This document shows, one piece after another, positions 28,820 through 41,499 of a stretch of 64,000 nucleotides of DNA. Both the position numbers and the translations under genes were made by a program. Position 1 is the stretch's first letter. Every line of letters begins with the position of its first letter. The stretch covers positions 4,268,642 through 4,332,641 of the forward strand of contig NC_040013.1 of assembly GCF_000972845.2 (NCBI RefSeq), read 5' to 3'. Source of the stretch: Larimichthys crocea (taxonomy: Eukaryota; Chordata; Actinopteri; Sciaenidae). The notes under the pieces are model-generated. The model worked only from the letters and a program-made list of their open reading frames with translations, was not told where the DNA came from and made no database searches.

Positions 28820-29665
28820 AAAAATGGGCTTAAATCATGATTTACCAGACTTTGAGAAAGGCATGATTGTGGGGCTCCAGGAGGGCGGGTTTGAGCTCTG
28901 CCAAGATCGTTGAGAGTTGCTACGCTTCTCAAAAAGGCAGCAATCTTCGAGACGTACAATGAACGGAGGAGAATACACTTCACAACATTTGCTACGTGGG
29001 AGGTGGCTCCCAGTATACGAATGCGGGGGACGTCAGGTGGTTTGGGCCGCAAGTAACGGGAGAATCAACATCACGACCGATCCCAACTCCCAATGCATTG
29101 CACTCGTTTGCGAGGTGTTCAATCAGATGAGCGGGCGAGATACCTCTCTTGTTTATCTTGGGCGTTTACTCTAGGAAGCATCAGTAAGATTGCCTGGTCT
29201 GACTAATCCCCCTTGGAACAATATCGCCATGGTTGTGTGACGGCTCTGAGGGCATTGAAACTGTCATACGCTGGCTTCATCATTATATGTGTGAACGGCT
29301 CAGTGTCAGAGCATCTTTGATCAAATGCATCCATTCATGGAACTCATTTTCCCAAGATGACGGTTATTTCAGCGAGATTGTGTCCTTGTGTCGAGATGCA
29401 AGATTCACCCAGGAATGGTTTGAGGAACGTTCAGGTGAAATTACAGTATGTTAATGATCCGACCACCACAACAATCGCCCGATATCAACCGCAGTGAACA
29501 CCTTGGAGAGGCATTCAGAAGAAATATACACAAACTGGAGAGCAAAGCACCAGATATAGATTCAAAGTGGCGTTCAGTAGATGGTTCAGCGTGCTGCTGG
29601 ACAGAGATTTATGTTTTTCTGGTGACTGAGCGTATATCTAAATGTCCAGGTCATTAAAACAACGA
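28820..29665 (+). mobile_element. Degenerate Tc1-like DNA transposon (dead transposase)
   Basis: Frame fragments in order resemble a Tc1/mariner transposase. DLPDFEKGMIVGLQEGG (helix-turn-helix start, 28842-28905) comes first, then an in-frame stop at CQDR*. After frame changes come an NGRINITTDPNSQC stretch (about 29057-29105) and VFNQMSGRDTSLVYLGRLL (about 29118-29172). The last part is QQSPDINRSEHLGEAFRR (about 29464-29525), the counterpart of the QSPDLNPIEHLW block around the second catalytic Asp. Several stops and frameshifts interrupt it, so it cannot be active. Terminal inverted repeats were not found by eye, so the ends are those of the recognisable coding remains. Confidence 0.75.
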
Positions 29666-31975
29666 CACACTCAAGTTCTGTTCGAGAACACGCGTGTTTG
29701 ATTTTTAATGCCTCACTGGAACAGCTCAGCCTCTGGTCAAATACTGAGATTGTATCCATAACCGGGGAAGTCATTTGTCAGCTTCGTACACATAAAAAAA
29801 CACCACCTGTATTCCATGTTTTTTAGCTAATACATCTCCCCAGGCATTTCCATTTTGCTGCTGCTGTTGTTGCTGGTGCATTTCCCTGTAAAACTCATTA
29901 CAGAGCGAACGAATTAGAGAGGAGTATCTAGGTAAGACACAACAGTGCAGTGCACTCAAACAGCTAATTGTAATAACCTGACACAAGTGAGTAATTTAGC
30001 TGCCTAAAAACGAGCCCTGAGATCTAGAAGAAGCACTTTAGAAGAATGGATTAGGCTGGAGGCCATTACACACCAAGACATTTAGACAGAAAAAAGTGAT
30101 CCATCTTTCAGTGGGCTGGATTTGAATATTAAATGGTCCTGCTTACCGTCTTTCGGCAAAAGAAATCTGAGATTATCACAGAAGCAAGTTAAGAGAATAT
30201 AGTGAATGTTGCATTCTTTGTTCCAGGCTGCCCTCCAAACATCCATTATTTATTAAAAATCATTATCATTAATCATATACGACATGCCAGTTAAGTCAGT
30301 AATTACAGAAACATTGTGACCGTGCAGCACTCACTTAATGGGCAAAATTGGGTCATACTTAAACTAAAGCCTGATTACATTTCATGTTCTGGTTCCACAT
30401 GAACAACGTTGACAAATAGGACTTTGTTTTTGTATTTATTTTTGTTGCCGATGCATCGATTGATTGCTTCTGAATGAAACAGTGACAGGTTTTAAGTGAC
30501 ATATTATTAAACAAATGCATTCTATTAATGTGCGCTGACATTTTACATGGGCGTATTCTGTGATTTGCAAAGTAATGCGGCCTGCTTCTATTTGCAGTAA
30601 TGAGGAACGATGTCCTTATCGCTCTTTATTTCATTTACCTTGTGGCGCTAATGTAAAGCAATGTGGCTCCCCATATCACCAGCATGCACACAGGACATGC
30701 TGTAAATATACTATTTATGGCATAGCTTCAGGGCAATATGTGTGATATGACCAGGAATATAGATTACAAATGTTTAAATATTTAAAAAATGAGTTATCAG
30801 AAGAATGTGAAGGTACCAGCTGTGGCCGAGATATCTTCTGAAATCAGCATGCTAACTGACCAGCCTTGGCCCGTACTTTGTCAAGAGGCGATAGTGAGTC
30901 ACTGCAGGGTTCAAGGGATGAAGAAGTAGAGCACCATGCAGGCCGGATGGACAGAGCAGCTGCTAGCCGACCACCGGCCTGAGCAGCCCAGAGGAGCTCC
31001 AGGGGGGAAACCTAGAGGCAAAGCCGGAGCTTCTTGAGGAATAAACACCCAGTCGGATTCTGCTCTGATCCGGAGCCACTTACCAGCATGAGGAGACCTG
31101 GTAAATTTAATTTGGAATTAAATAATGTATGTGTGACAGCAGTCTGATACTAGTTTACATTTATACAGAGACAGAACCAAAAAAAAAAAGGAGACTGGAA
31201 AATATGTCTGTACTGGACTGGAAAGTTGTTGTTTTTTTAGTATAAACTAAGTTAGTATAGCCTTGATCCAGCCAAACTCCATTCAGAATGAATTCAGACA
31301 GATTTTATACATTGCCATTATGACATCATTCTTTCCTGCATCCTTTTGGATCATTCATTATAATCAAATCACAGCAAAATCTGTTTATTTTGGGTTCACA
31401 CCGCTGTAACATCGGTAAGTGGGCTTGGCAGCTTAAAGTTCATAGTTACTTGCACAAATAAACACAATAACGCTGCGGTCATATAGTAAACACTTGGCAA
31501 TCCTGATAGAGAGTTTGGAAAGTACATTTCTGAAGACAGTGCAAGATTTATTACTTGCGTGTCACTGCAGACAAACTTGTGTCATTGCATTGCAGGTGTG
31601 AGAGATGGAGAATTTTGGAGAATGTGGACAAATTACAAATTGCTCCTTCAAGGACCGACTGTACAATACCACCAAAGCAGTGTACTTAGTTATTTTGGTA
31701 AATGCATGACTGTGATTACAGCTGGACAGTACGGATGATTATGCTGCAGTTTGTGCAGAAATTGTAATATTTTTTCCTCTTGTCAAAACCTCACTTCACT
31801 ATTGGAATTCACTGTAAGTGACTGAATTCAAGCCGACCACAGCTGCTGTTTTCCATCAATGAGAAAACTATTTTTCACGGCCATATTTCAAGCCTGATAT
31901 ATTTTGGGCAGTGCATCCCCGAAGAGAGACACAGGCCATTATGAATTTGTGTAGTCCCTCACTACAACAGTTATA

Positions 31976-31978
<3 letters not shown>

Positions 31979-32020
<42 letters not shown>
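31979..32020. repeat. Compound (TA)n(TG)n microsatellite
   Basis: A TA run to about 32011 followed by TG units. Confidence 0.95.
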
Positions 32021-34165
32021 AAATCATCAATATTTCTTCTGTTCTAGTTGTATATAATTAGGACACACAAGGCTGACAGTAAACGCAAAAAAGCCACACG
32101 ACTAAACTCAGATCTAGATACAGTTTTGTTTTTTTAGCATTTACTTCAAGTACAAACAGATTTGATGCTGATTTCCTCAAACTGCTGCTATACTTCTTTC
32201 CAAAAATGCTACTCAGCCACCTGGAAATAAAATTAGTGGCACCTTTATCCCTACCGATTTATTTCTCTGGGAGGAACCAGGGCATATGACTCATTCTGGG
32301 AAAGAGGTTACATCATGAATAGGTGCTGTAAGAAACAGACCACAAGCTAAGAGAGGAACACTTTCCACTCAGGCATACTCACAGACCAAACCTTGCACCT
32401 CCTTAAAAAGGTGAAAGATACAACAATGCATCTGTGCTATTATGCATCAGAAGAATGAGTTTTCTTTATTCTGATCTCGGGTTGGAATATTGGTATGCAT
32501 CCGACAGAGCCGCTGGCAACGACACGAGAGAAAAATGAGAACGCACCAGTCACCTAAAGTTCAAAGGTGAAGACAATGGGCTCGGGAAGCTGATCAGAGC
32601 GGAAAGAACAACCTCGCAGCTCTGCTATTCATCTCGCCGTGCTTATGCAGTGTATACTAATGGGCTTCTTGCACATTGCTCTCTGCTCTAGCCCATTTCC
32701 CCGATGGGAGTGCTTCCTCCCTGCAGCACAGCTAGGCTGTGCTAATTCTGGAGACATCCAGGTCTCAGGGCCCGAGTTTTGCCAGACTCCCAGGTGGGAG
32801 TGGCCAGAACAATAGTGTATGAAGCTGACAACAAGAAGATGAACCCTGAGAAGAACAACAGCATCTGTATAACCCAAGGGGTTATGTGCTCGGGGCAGGG
32901 TGCAATTGTTTTCCTCATTTCCTCAGGCTTGTACAGCTGATCCACTATCAGCGGCAGGCTGGTACGCCACGAGCATGGCAATGAGCTCGGGGTCTTTTGA
33001 CATTTCTTGCCATGTAATAGACAGAAAAAAGCTATTAAGCTGCTAATCAATTGATTTATCTGGAGGGAAAAGGTGTTGGGAGGACGCAGACATTCTCTAA
33101 CATAATTGAAAGTTTCTTGTTTGAGGTGCTTACTTCCTCTTTGACACAATTTATTTCTTTTGGGACGGAGGTGGTGGCCGCTTTTTAATTTTCTGATAGC
33201 TTATCTGCAAAAGGGCATCACAAAAAATTAAAGAAACATTTATAAAAGCACACACAGACATTAAAAGTTCAGTACTGACCCACAAACTACATTTGGTAAC
33301 GGTCATTTTTAGGAGAATATGGCTGGCCAATAGGTGTTAATTGGCTTGATAGATTAAAATCAGGGTGACATCAGCTCAAAGCTCTGACTCATCCATGCCC
33401 CCAGGACAGTCTGGAGACAAGACAGCAGTGAGAGGTGAGAGGGAGGTCATCACACACGCATCAGACCACATTACATCATCCGACACTGAAAACCTCGTGA
33501 ACTTGTGTGGGATCCGATGACATATACTGTACAGAGTTTATGGTTACCGTAAAAAAGAAAAGATAGGCCAATTTTCATTTTTTCTGCGTGCGTGTGTGCG
33601 CGCCTGGTGTTTCTTGAAAGCGGATTAAATTTTACTAAACACTACAATTTGGTGGGGCGCCTGGGTGGCAGAGAGGAAAACCACTTGGCCACCGACAAAG
33701 CAACCGAGGGAGAAGCAGCAGTCTGATTTCCAAATTGTAAGAAAAAAAAAAGGGAGAAAACACTGAACACATCGACTCTACGTCGAGTTAGTGGACTGAA
33801 AATAGCGGCGCAATTCTGGATGTAAATTATATCAGTCATATTATTGGCATAATGCATCTGTCGTGCCTGAGACGCAGCACTTTGAAGGACGGTAACACGA
33901 GCAGATTTGTGTGAGTTAGATATTGATTTTTTTGGAGTTTGGAGTGAGTGGCGGATGTGATTTTGGATGCAAATTGCATCCATCAGGTTCATAACAATGC
34001 TCAAATAAATTGATGTTGCATACTACTGAACACTAATGCCAAACATTAATGTCCACAAAGAAGAAAAACTCTCGTTACTGCTGCTTACCAAACAGACAAC
34101 TGCAGCAGCAAAGGATTAGCCGCCAAGAAAGTGCTGTTAAAAAATCAAAACAGCATACTTGTGTG

Positions 34166-34169
<4 letters not shown>

Positions 34170-34211
<42 letters not shown>
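34170..34211. repeat. (TG)n microsatellite
   Basis: Uninterrupted TG run of 42 bases. Confidence 0.97.
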
Positions 34212-34212
<1 letters not shown>

Positions 34213-35770
34213 TCACTTTCCCTCCATCATGGCCCGTGCATATGCGCAGTGCTGCTTAGCCACAACGGCCTTCTAAAAGGAAAAAGGCAGAATTTAACTG
34301 CTCCCGCTCATTTCACAGATTTTCCAGACAAATAATTTCAGGTTTGTGCCCACTAGCGCCAACCCTCTGTCCGTCCCGCTCTCTCTGGCCTATAATTACA
34401 TGCCATTCATTTGATTTGTTCATTAGTTCAAGCCTCGGCTGGGTAGAAGCAAAACGGAACCCTCTTATTAGTGGTTCATGACTCTACTCTCTCCATGGTG
34501 AGCTCTGGAGTTACGGTGGAAAACAGCAGCGGAGCGGTGGGAAGGGGGGAAAATGGCGGGAAGACCTTATTCTAACCCAAAGCACACATCTTCATGAAGA
34601 GGGACAGCAGGGAGAACATACTGTCATAATAACTGTGTGTCCCTAAAACCTCTTACATAAAAACGCCGCAGCCGTGTTCAGAAGGTCAACAAACATTGAG
34701 ATTACAGGTAACAAAAAAAATTAAGGCGAGAAACAACTTTTCCATCTTGTGCCCTGTGCTGCTTTTGGCACAATACATACAAATGAAAGTTGCTTTATTC
34801 CACTGAACATGCAGATATATGATCATGCACAACAGCTTTATTAATACTCAAATTGGGGCGGGCGATCCAGAACTAGGATTTGAGTTTACTTTATATGAGG
34901 TAGTCTGTGCCTATTAGTCATCAATCTCCTAATAAATCCTGTTTAATCTAAACATTTGCTAAATGTTTAGAGATGTAATCCGCGGTTTATAATTTGTACA
35001 TATTTCTGCTTTTTAACATGCACGAACCTCTCCTCTCTCCGTCAGCTTCGCCGCTCAGTTTCAGACAGTTGGAGCTCGTCTAAAAAACTTCAGAAAGTCA
35101 TCTGTAATTACTTCTGACAGTTACAATCACAAAAATACGCCTCATCCGTATCGCAGGATCTTGTGAAGGATGTGAGCGCCCCGCGCCCCCGTTTTTTCAC
35201 CGTAAGCCGATAATTTGCAGGCGTGAAATAAAAATAAAAAAAAGGTGAGAAGAGATACATCTGATTTAAGAATGCCACATGGTGATCAACCTCCTCTGCA
35301 CAATGTTATAATGAGTCTCTTGCTCCCTATCTGCGCTCTCACGATTAACTAGAGGCATTCATATTTTATATCTGTTTATTCATAACTCCGGGCAGGTACG
35401 CAGGTTGATGTCAGCTGCATTCGCTTGTTTCAAATCAAACCAAATCATGCTAATCATAAATATACATCAAGGGTTATTATAAATATTCATTGATACATAG
35501 TGTGGCCCCACTATGCATATAGAATAAAGATTTTTTATTTTGTCTAATTATTTTATTTCTCTATTTAAATTTATTCAAGTAGCTGGTGAGGAAACATATG
35601 GGCCCTGAACAGTTGAATTATGGTCACTGAAATCTTAAAATGACTGAACAGGGATGAAAATGGAAGATATGTTTTGTAATTTGAACGTTTCACTCTAATG
35701 AGACCAAGCAGCAGTGCTGTACTTAATATAGGCACAGAGCTGAGACACAAGCTGATGTAGAGCAGTTATT

Positions 35771-36224
35771 TACATTTAGTCATTTAGCTCCAAATCGACT
35801 TAGAAAAAGGGAAAGAAGACAACAAGAACATGTTGTGCTGTGCTGTGACAGTTGTAGAGGAGGATAGATTTAGCATGCACAGTTATTGGTAGTGCTCGGA
35901 GAGGAGGCACTCTCTGAAGAGCTGGAGGTCTTCAGGAGGTTTCTGAGAGTAGAGGGAACTGGTAAGTTTGGATCGCCCTGAGCGTACGGGTGGCAGAGCC
36001 AGGTGTCGTTCAGTGGAGGAGGCAACATATTTCTGCATAGGGGCATTCAATGAAGTGGGTGCAGAACTGGAGGGTACTTTGTAGGATTTGAATTGAATGC
36101 GGGCTGCTTCAGGTAGCCAGTTGCAGCAGAGTAACGTGACTTTTTGGGTTGACTGAAGACCACGTCCACCGCGTTCTGAATCATCTGAAAGGGTTTCACT
36201 ATGCAGGCTGGGAGGCCTGACAGG
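35771..36224 (+). repeat. Interspersed teleost repeat, ACATTTAGTCATTTAG-type
   Basis: It opens TACATTTAGTCATTTAGCTC and contains ATCGACTTAGAAAAAGG, a track of AG-rich sequence, CGCGTTCTGAATCATCTG and ATGCAGGCTGGGAGGCC. These blocks match, in order, a widespread fish repeat with CCAAAGCGACTTACA near its start and TTCTGGATGAGTTGC near its end. It is truncated at the right end. Confidence 0.6.
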
Positions 36225-36845
36225 AGTCACAAGATGACCACAGAAGTAGATTTACTTGTACATTTATACATTTTTTATTATATTGTGCTTTATGATGCTT
36301 ACTGTATAAAAAAAAAACAAGCTGCAGCTAACACTAACCCCTACCCTAATACTACTGTCGAGTTATTAGAGATTTGTCTGCCTGATCTCAACCAGGCTTG
36401 GCACAAAGGACGCAGGAGTCAACTCGGTTCAACTTTTATTTGAGCTTTTGTCGAATTATCAGCAGGTTGAAAAGCAAAAGCGTCTCCGTGCTCCCCTGAC
36501 TCAAAACCACACCCAGGTGCTCACCCAAAAGCTAATCACACTGGTGCTTCTTGCTCTTTCTCTGAACACCAAGTGAACACTGGGCCCTCTGCTGCCCTCT
36601 GGCACACTCCATTCACCACATTCCCACAATGGAAAGTAAACAGCATATAATTATGATAACCTAATCAACTAAAGGCATGACTGCAAATGTGTGCATGACC
36701 ACCAACCTGCGTGCATTTTATGTATGCATGCGTGTATGTGCACTAAATTCTAAACATTGACCACATCCCCACAATGAAAAATAAACAGCATATCATGCAT
36801 AACCCAACAACTACCACTGGCCAAATGAAATGAAAATCTGACCCG

Positions 36846-36910
36846 ATGATGGCACTAGCGGGATAAATTGTCTGCCAAAGTTCATGGCAATCCATCTCAT
36901 AGTGGAGAAC
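36846..36910 (+). repeat. Second fragment of the CAATCCAT-type repeat
   Basis: GATGGCACTAGCGGGATAAA is followed by GCCAAAGTTCATGGCAATCC and ATCTCATAG. This corresponds to the ATGGCGCTAGAGG and TTTCATGGCAATCCATCCAA parts of the same family as 23735-23851. Confidence 0.5.
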
Positions 36911-39041
36911 ATCTCTAACTTTGCAAGACATTTCAACAATTCCAGAGAAAATATTGTAAAAGAACACAAACTCTACTCTGAATACACACAAATGATCGTA
37001 TAACTCATGGATGTATTAAAACAGAACACCTAACACTCGTCCTCTGCTCCACAAATACAAAAATATACACGTTTTGGCCCACTTACTGCAGCTCCACTGA
37101 GAGGTTTCCACTTCATTATTCAGCATGTATCAAAATAATAGAACAGGTCACCGAGATGTTATGGGATAAATGTTTCAACTGGTGCGAATAAAAGCAAGAA
37201 TAAAAGGCACAAGAGCCATAACCGCTCTCCACATGAGATCAAAAGCCAGGTTCTTTATTTCTTAACACACACCGAGATCAGATGAGAGCTGGTTTAACGG
37301 ACTGTCATACCAACAGGGGAGCATTACACCCCAGTGATTTTCTTCCACATGAAAAGCAGAGCACCGCTGAGAATGGCAAAAGGACGAGGTCTCTTCAAAC
37401 CACACACACACACATATACACACAACTCATTTTCTTTCCTTTTCTGCATACAGTAACAGCAACAGTCAGTGTCATCATCCAGCACTGCAGGAAAAAGGAG
37501 CTTTTTGCCTCATCGGGGTGTCAGCATCCACTCCTTGCACAATTACTGGATATGCCGACGCTGTAATTAAAGTCCCCTTTCAGCACTCCGCACACCATGA
37601 CCTTTTCCAATGCAAACACTCATTGTCTCAGTCAAACCCAAGGCCACTCCACTGGGATGTGAACGGACAGGTTTATGTTGGCGAAAAAGAATTGTAAAAT
37701 TGTAATGTATGCAAATACTGGTAGGCACTTGAACGAAAATGTGTTACAGGCGGCGTCATTCGGGAAACGATGATGGGTTTTTAACCGTCATTACGAAGGT
37801 GTCGCTGCAATTTTGGCAATAACCACTTGAGGAGACAGAATACCCTTGATAGGCACCATCATAACCTATAATCAGAAGATATGCAAATGATAGAGATGTT
37901 TCCCCCTGACACCGTGGTGCCAGTCGTCATCTTTTGGTTCCCTGGGAACTCTACTGTCAGCGCTCACGCAGGAGGATGGGAGTGATAGCACAAAGGGTTG
38001 TTTGTTTAACACGTCACTTTAACAGCCGCCTTGAGAGGGTGGGACCAGATGGAGGAGCAGAATAGACAGGGAATCCATATATAGAGAAGGTATTGTCCCT
38101 AAAAAAAAAATTAAAAAATGACAAAATACTCCCAAGAAATGGAAAACGTGTTCCATCTCACACTGATAGCACACTATCAAGACGTGTTGGCTAAAGTTTA
38201 AGAGCCGGCTGCACTATCACTCCTTTTGTGCTTGAATATTAATCATGCGCTATGAAAAGCAGCTTGATTATACACCACACATATTTTCTTCCCCGGTTTT
38301 CTTCCCAGACTGGAGACAAAATGTGAGCAGACACACAGAAGTGTGCGGCCCCTTGTCTATGAAATGACAACCTATTTTGTTCTCATTTAAGCTTTTTATA
38401 TTCAGTAAGAGGGTGAGGTACAAAGGGGCCTAAAGCTGTCTTGGGTCATTAAACCACAGATTTTCTTTTCTTCTTTCAGAATGTGTTTTCTGGCACTTAC
38501 AGCAGGGAAAGCTGACAGATTAGACAGGGGAGAGGGAGGGGGGGGTCCTTCAGAGACTGGCTGTTGGCTTCAGGAGGGTGGGCTGCTCACTTGTGCTTGG
38601 GGCAGCAAAACCACGCCTGTCACTGCTTTGACGGGCCAATCCAGGAGTGCAGTCATAGGGAGGTATGATTGATGATATTATGTACTCACACAGGATCTGA
38701 ATGCCAGCACACTCCTGTGATTTAATCCCTGTTCCTTCATCAAACATCCAGGCACAGCAGATGGACTGCAGAACGCCAAACCTCTCTTTCCCAGAGGCAA
38801 ACTGCATAAGTGTCAAGACCACCATTACTAATCAATTCTTAGCGGCAGCCTCTAACTGAACAGAGGAGTTGTAATACATACCGCAGGTCATTCACATCTA
38901 CTAGAGCACATTCATGCAACATGCTTAAAGACTGAATGGAAGATCAGAGTTTCTTCCTGACGCATCGGAGGAAGAAAGAAAAAAAAAACAGGAAGATGGA
39001 TTGGTTGTGACCTTGGCCTCCACCTGTACATTAATCAAATA

Positions 39042-39042
<1 letters not shown>

Positions 39043-39073
<31 letters not shown>
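39043..39073. repeat. Poly(A) run, 31 bases
   Basis: Uninterrupted A run. I found no recognisable retrotransposon body upstream (39001-39042) or on the complementary reading downstream, so I call it a simple homopolymer. Confidence 0.95.
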
Positions 39074-39074
<1 letters not shown>

Positions 39075-40630
39075 ACCTCCCACCAAATTCTCCACGGTGA
39101 CTGTGCTGATGCACGTTTAAGCACATTTCTACTTTAAGAAGAAAAGCCAGTCATCATCAACATTTAGCTCTCCTTGAACCCAACGAGTGCAAGAAAAGGA
39201 TGTTAGGAATGAAATAGCTTGAATGCGTTATTGTCCTGCACAGATTAAAAACCTTTTAACCACCTTTCTGTTTGACATGACTGACCCCTAGTGGCGAGCG
39301 AAGGGACTTAATGTAAAACAAGAGCATGCACCCCTCTGTATGATTGTCAATACCACAGACATATTAATCCCTTTGTCTCCTGTTACAAAGTACAACACGA
39401 GGGTCAGGCTGTGCATCGACACTGAGTCTGCTAACGCAAACTTGAGCGTGAGATTCAAAGCTGTCAGGCAATAAATCCAAGAATAAGCAGAGTTACACTG
39501 TCGAGATTAAGCCAGCCATCCCCCAGTCAGACCACAAAGAGTTCATTGTACTTGGACAGCATATAAAGAGGGAGAAAGGAGAATGATTTTGGCAGTGATT
39601 TTCAATTATAGTTGAGGTCTCGGTGGCCTCAAAGGGTTATGAAATCTCTCCCAATGAATGAGATGTGCTCTATGTTAATGCTGCGGAGTGAGAAGTGACA
39701 ACATGGAGGGCAGAGTATTGTTGCAGAATAGAATAGCTTTGTACTGAAACACATGTAAAACAGCTGGACAGCGACTGTACGTTCATAGAAGTGTGAAGAG
39801 CGATGTACACATTATCTACGTAATAGAAAGTGACAGTTCTCAGTGCAATGACACGTCTTCACAGTGGAGGAAACCTACCTGAGCATCCGAAGACACACGA
39901 CCTCGGATCAAAGAAGAGATGGCCGCTGATGCATCATTGGTAGCGACAAATTATCGTCAATAGCACTCTACCACATTATCATCAATCTCTCTCTCGAAAG
40001 ACAAAAGTATCTCTCCGTGCTAAATCATGAAATCAATGCGTTCCTAACGCCGAAAGGAATTGGGTCTCCCAGTGATCTCTGCGGCTGAGTAATGTGAAAT
40101 CTATCGCAGGTTAGTCCACACGGCCTGGACAAGATCAAAGACAAGACCCCAGAAAAAACTTTGTATTGATCAGCGGCCACAAGAATGCAACCGAGGAGCG
40201 AGAATGTGAGAGGAATCTGAAACACTTTGAATTGAAGATAAATCATGTGTGAGAAAAAAAAAGCAATGATGCAAAAGTCTAGCAGAACAATGATACACGG
40301 CACGGTACTGCCTCATTACCTACTGTACTATTATTCCCCATTATATTGACAAAGTGTCACTTTTTCTCAGCAACACTACAAAAATAATTTTTCGTTTAAC
40401 ATACAAACAGTAAAAACAGGCCGACCCCATTTCAATCTATTCAGCTACGTCCTGATTATTAAATTTCAAATTGGCAATGATATGGACGCCAGACCCCCCA
40501 GATTAGATTTGACACACTCTATGGGTGCACTTGAGAGAAGTCAATAATTTCTGTTTTATTTCATGCTGTCCCACTAAAGACCTGCAGTTTTAGTGCAGCC
40601 GTAGTTTAAGGGCTGTTCTGGCACACTTAC

Positions 40631-40930
40631 CTTGGGCCACTTGGGATTGAGCTCACAAGCTTTTTCGGCATCATCCAGTGCCGCCTGGTGCTGTCCCAGT
40701 TTGAGAAGTGCCGCCGAGCGGTTACTGTACAGGATGCAGTTCTGTGGGTCAGCTTCCAAGGCGTTAGTGTACAGCTGAACGGCCGCATGAAAGTCACCTC
40801 GCTGGCACGCCTCGTTGCTCTGCTGCACTTTCTCCATGAACTCTGCTTTGCTGAGACCATACCTGACCCCTACATCTCCAGAAACACACCGGATAGGTCT
40901 GCCCGCCGCCCGGGAACCGAAGATTGAAAA
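40631..40930 (-). CDS. ttc28: TTC28 internal exon encoding the first TPR repeats (partial gene)
   Basis: This is one 300-nt, phase-0 exon (100 codons). The acceptor TTTCTCCAG precedes 40930, and the donor AAG|GTAAGTG follows 40631 on the minus strand. The peptide begins FSIFGSRAAGR, a linker, followed by two tetratricopeptide repeats: EFMEKVQQSNEACQRGDFHA with QLYTNALEADPQ, then NCILYSNRSAALLKLGQHQA with LDDAEKACELNPKWPK. Wording and the NPKWPK exon end match vertebrate TTC28 as I recall it (AEFVEKVRQSN and DPQNCILYSNRSAA in human). TTC28 is a very large TPR/CHAT-domain protein linked to mitotic midbody organisation. No other ttc28 exon was found. Upstream exon(s) should lie at higher coordinates and the next exon beyond position 1. 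Another TPR cochaperone (STI1-like) is a less likely alternative. Confidence 0.8.
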
Positions 40931-41250
40931 CTGGAGAAATGGACAGAGAGAAGTGAGAGAGCTATAAATCTGTCTAATATTAAAATATAATGACATAATT
41001 TACTTGAGCAAAGGGACACAATAACAAACTATTCCAAACCAACTCATCTTCCGCCACAGAAGCAATGAAAACATATATTGTAGTCCTTTGAGCTGAACAG
41101 GCCTTTTTCACAGCACATATCTTATGTTGTAGCAAGAAAAACAATTCATTTGTTCATTAATAATGTCTAAATTCAATTTAGTTTGGCCAGCTCCAGGATT
41201 CTGGTATTGTAAATACTGGCTCACTTGTCTTTCTGGGACACTGAACGAAC

Positions 41251-41485
41251 TTAAAGATCCAGTTAGTAACATTTAGCAGGATCTACTGGCAGAAATGGAA
41301 TCTAATAATCATACACACATGTTTTCATTGGTCTATAATAAAGAAAAAAATGAGAATTGTTGTGTTTTCATGACCTCTTACACCGAGTCCGCCATGTTTC
41401 TACAGACAGAGAGTCTACAAACACTGGCTCTAGGTTGGGTCTTCTGCATTTTTTGCGAGTTTCAGCGCCACTGGAGATGCTACTA
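41251..41485 (-). repeat. Teleost MITE-like element, antisense copy
   Basis: It starts TTAAAGATCCAGTTAGTAAC, continues through GAGTCCGCCATGTTTCTACAG and AACACTGGCTCTAGG, and fades after the CAGCGCCACTGGAGATG region. It is the same family as 3222-3322 in the opposite orientation and a longer version of it. It lies directly upstream (transcript sense) of the ttc28 exon. Confidence 0.65.
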
Positions 41486-41499
41486 ATCAAGAATAGCAA

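Larger units (their letters stand above)
29670..40630. other. No exon seen; presumed ttc28 intron continued
   Basis: Noncoding. It contains (TA)n and (TG)n microsatellites, a 31-base poly(A) run, and teleost repeat copies at 35771-36224 and 36846-36910. I searched the minus strand for further TPR-type ttc28 exons by eye and saw none. Confidence 0.45.

Noticed and set aside
32742..33149. 135-codon minus-strand open frame with a hydrophobic stretch
   Set aside because: Not similar to any family I know; it is crossed by AT-rich, intron-like sequence and has no initiation or splice signals.
40574..40996. A 140-residue reading of the TPR region beginning MSLYFN and ending KTAGL
   Set aside because: It runs through the acceptor at 40931 and the donor at 40630. 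The extra residues at both ends are intron sequence.
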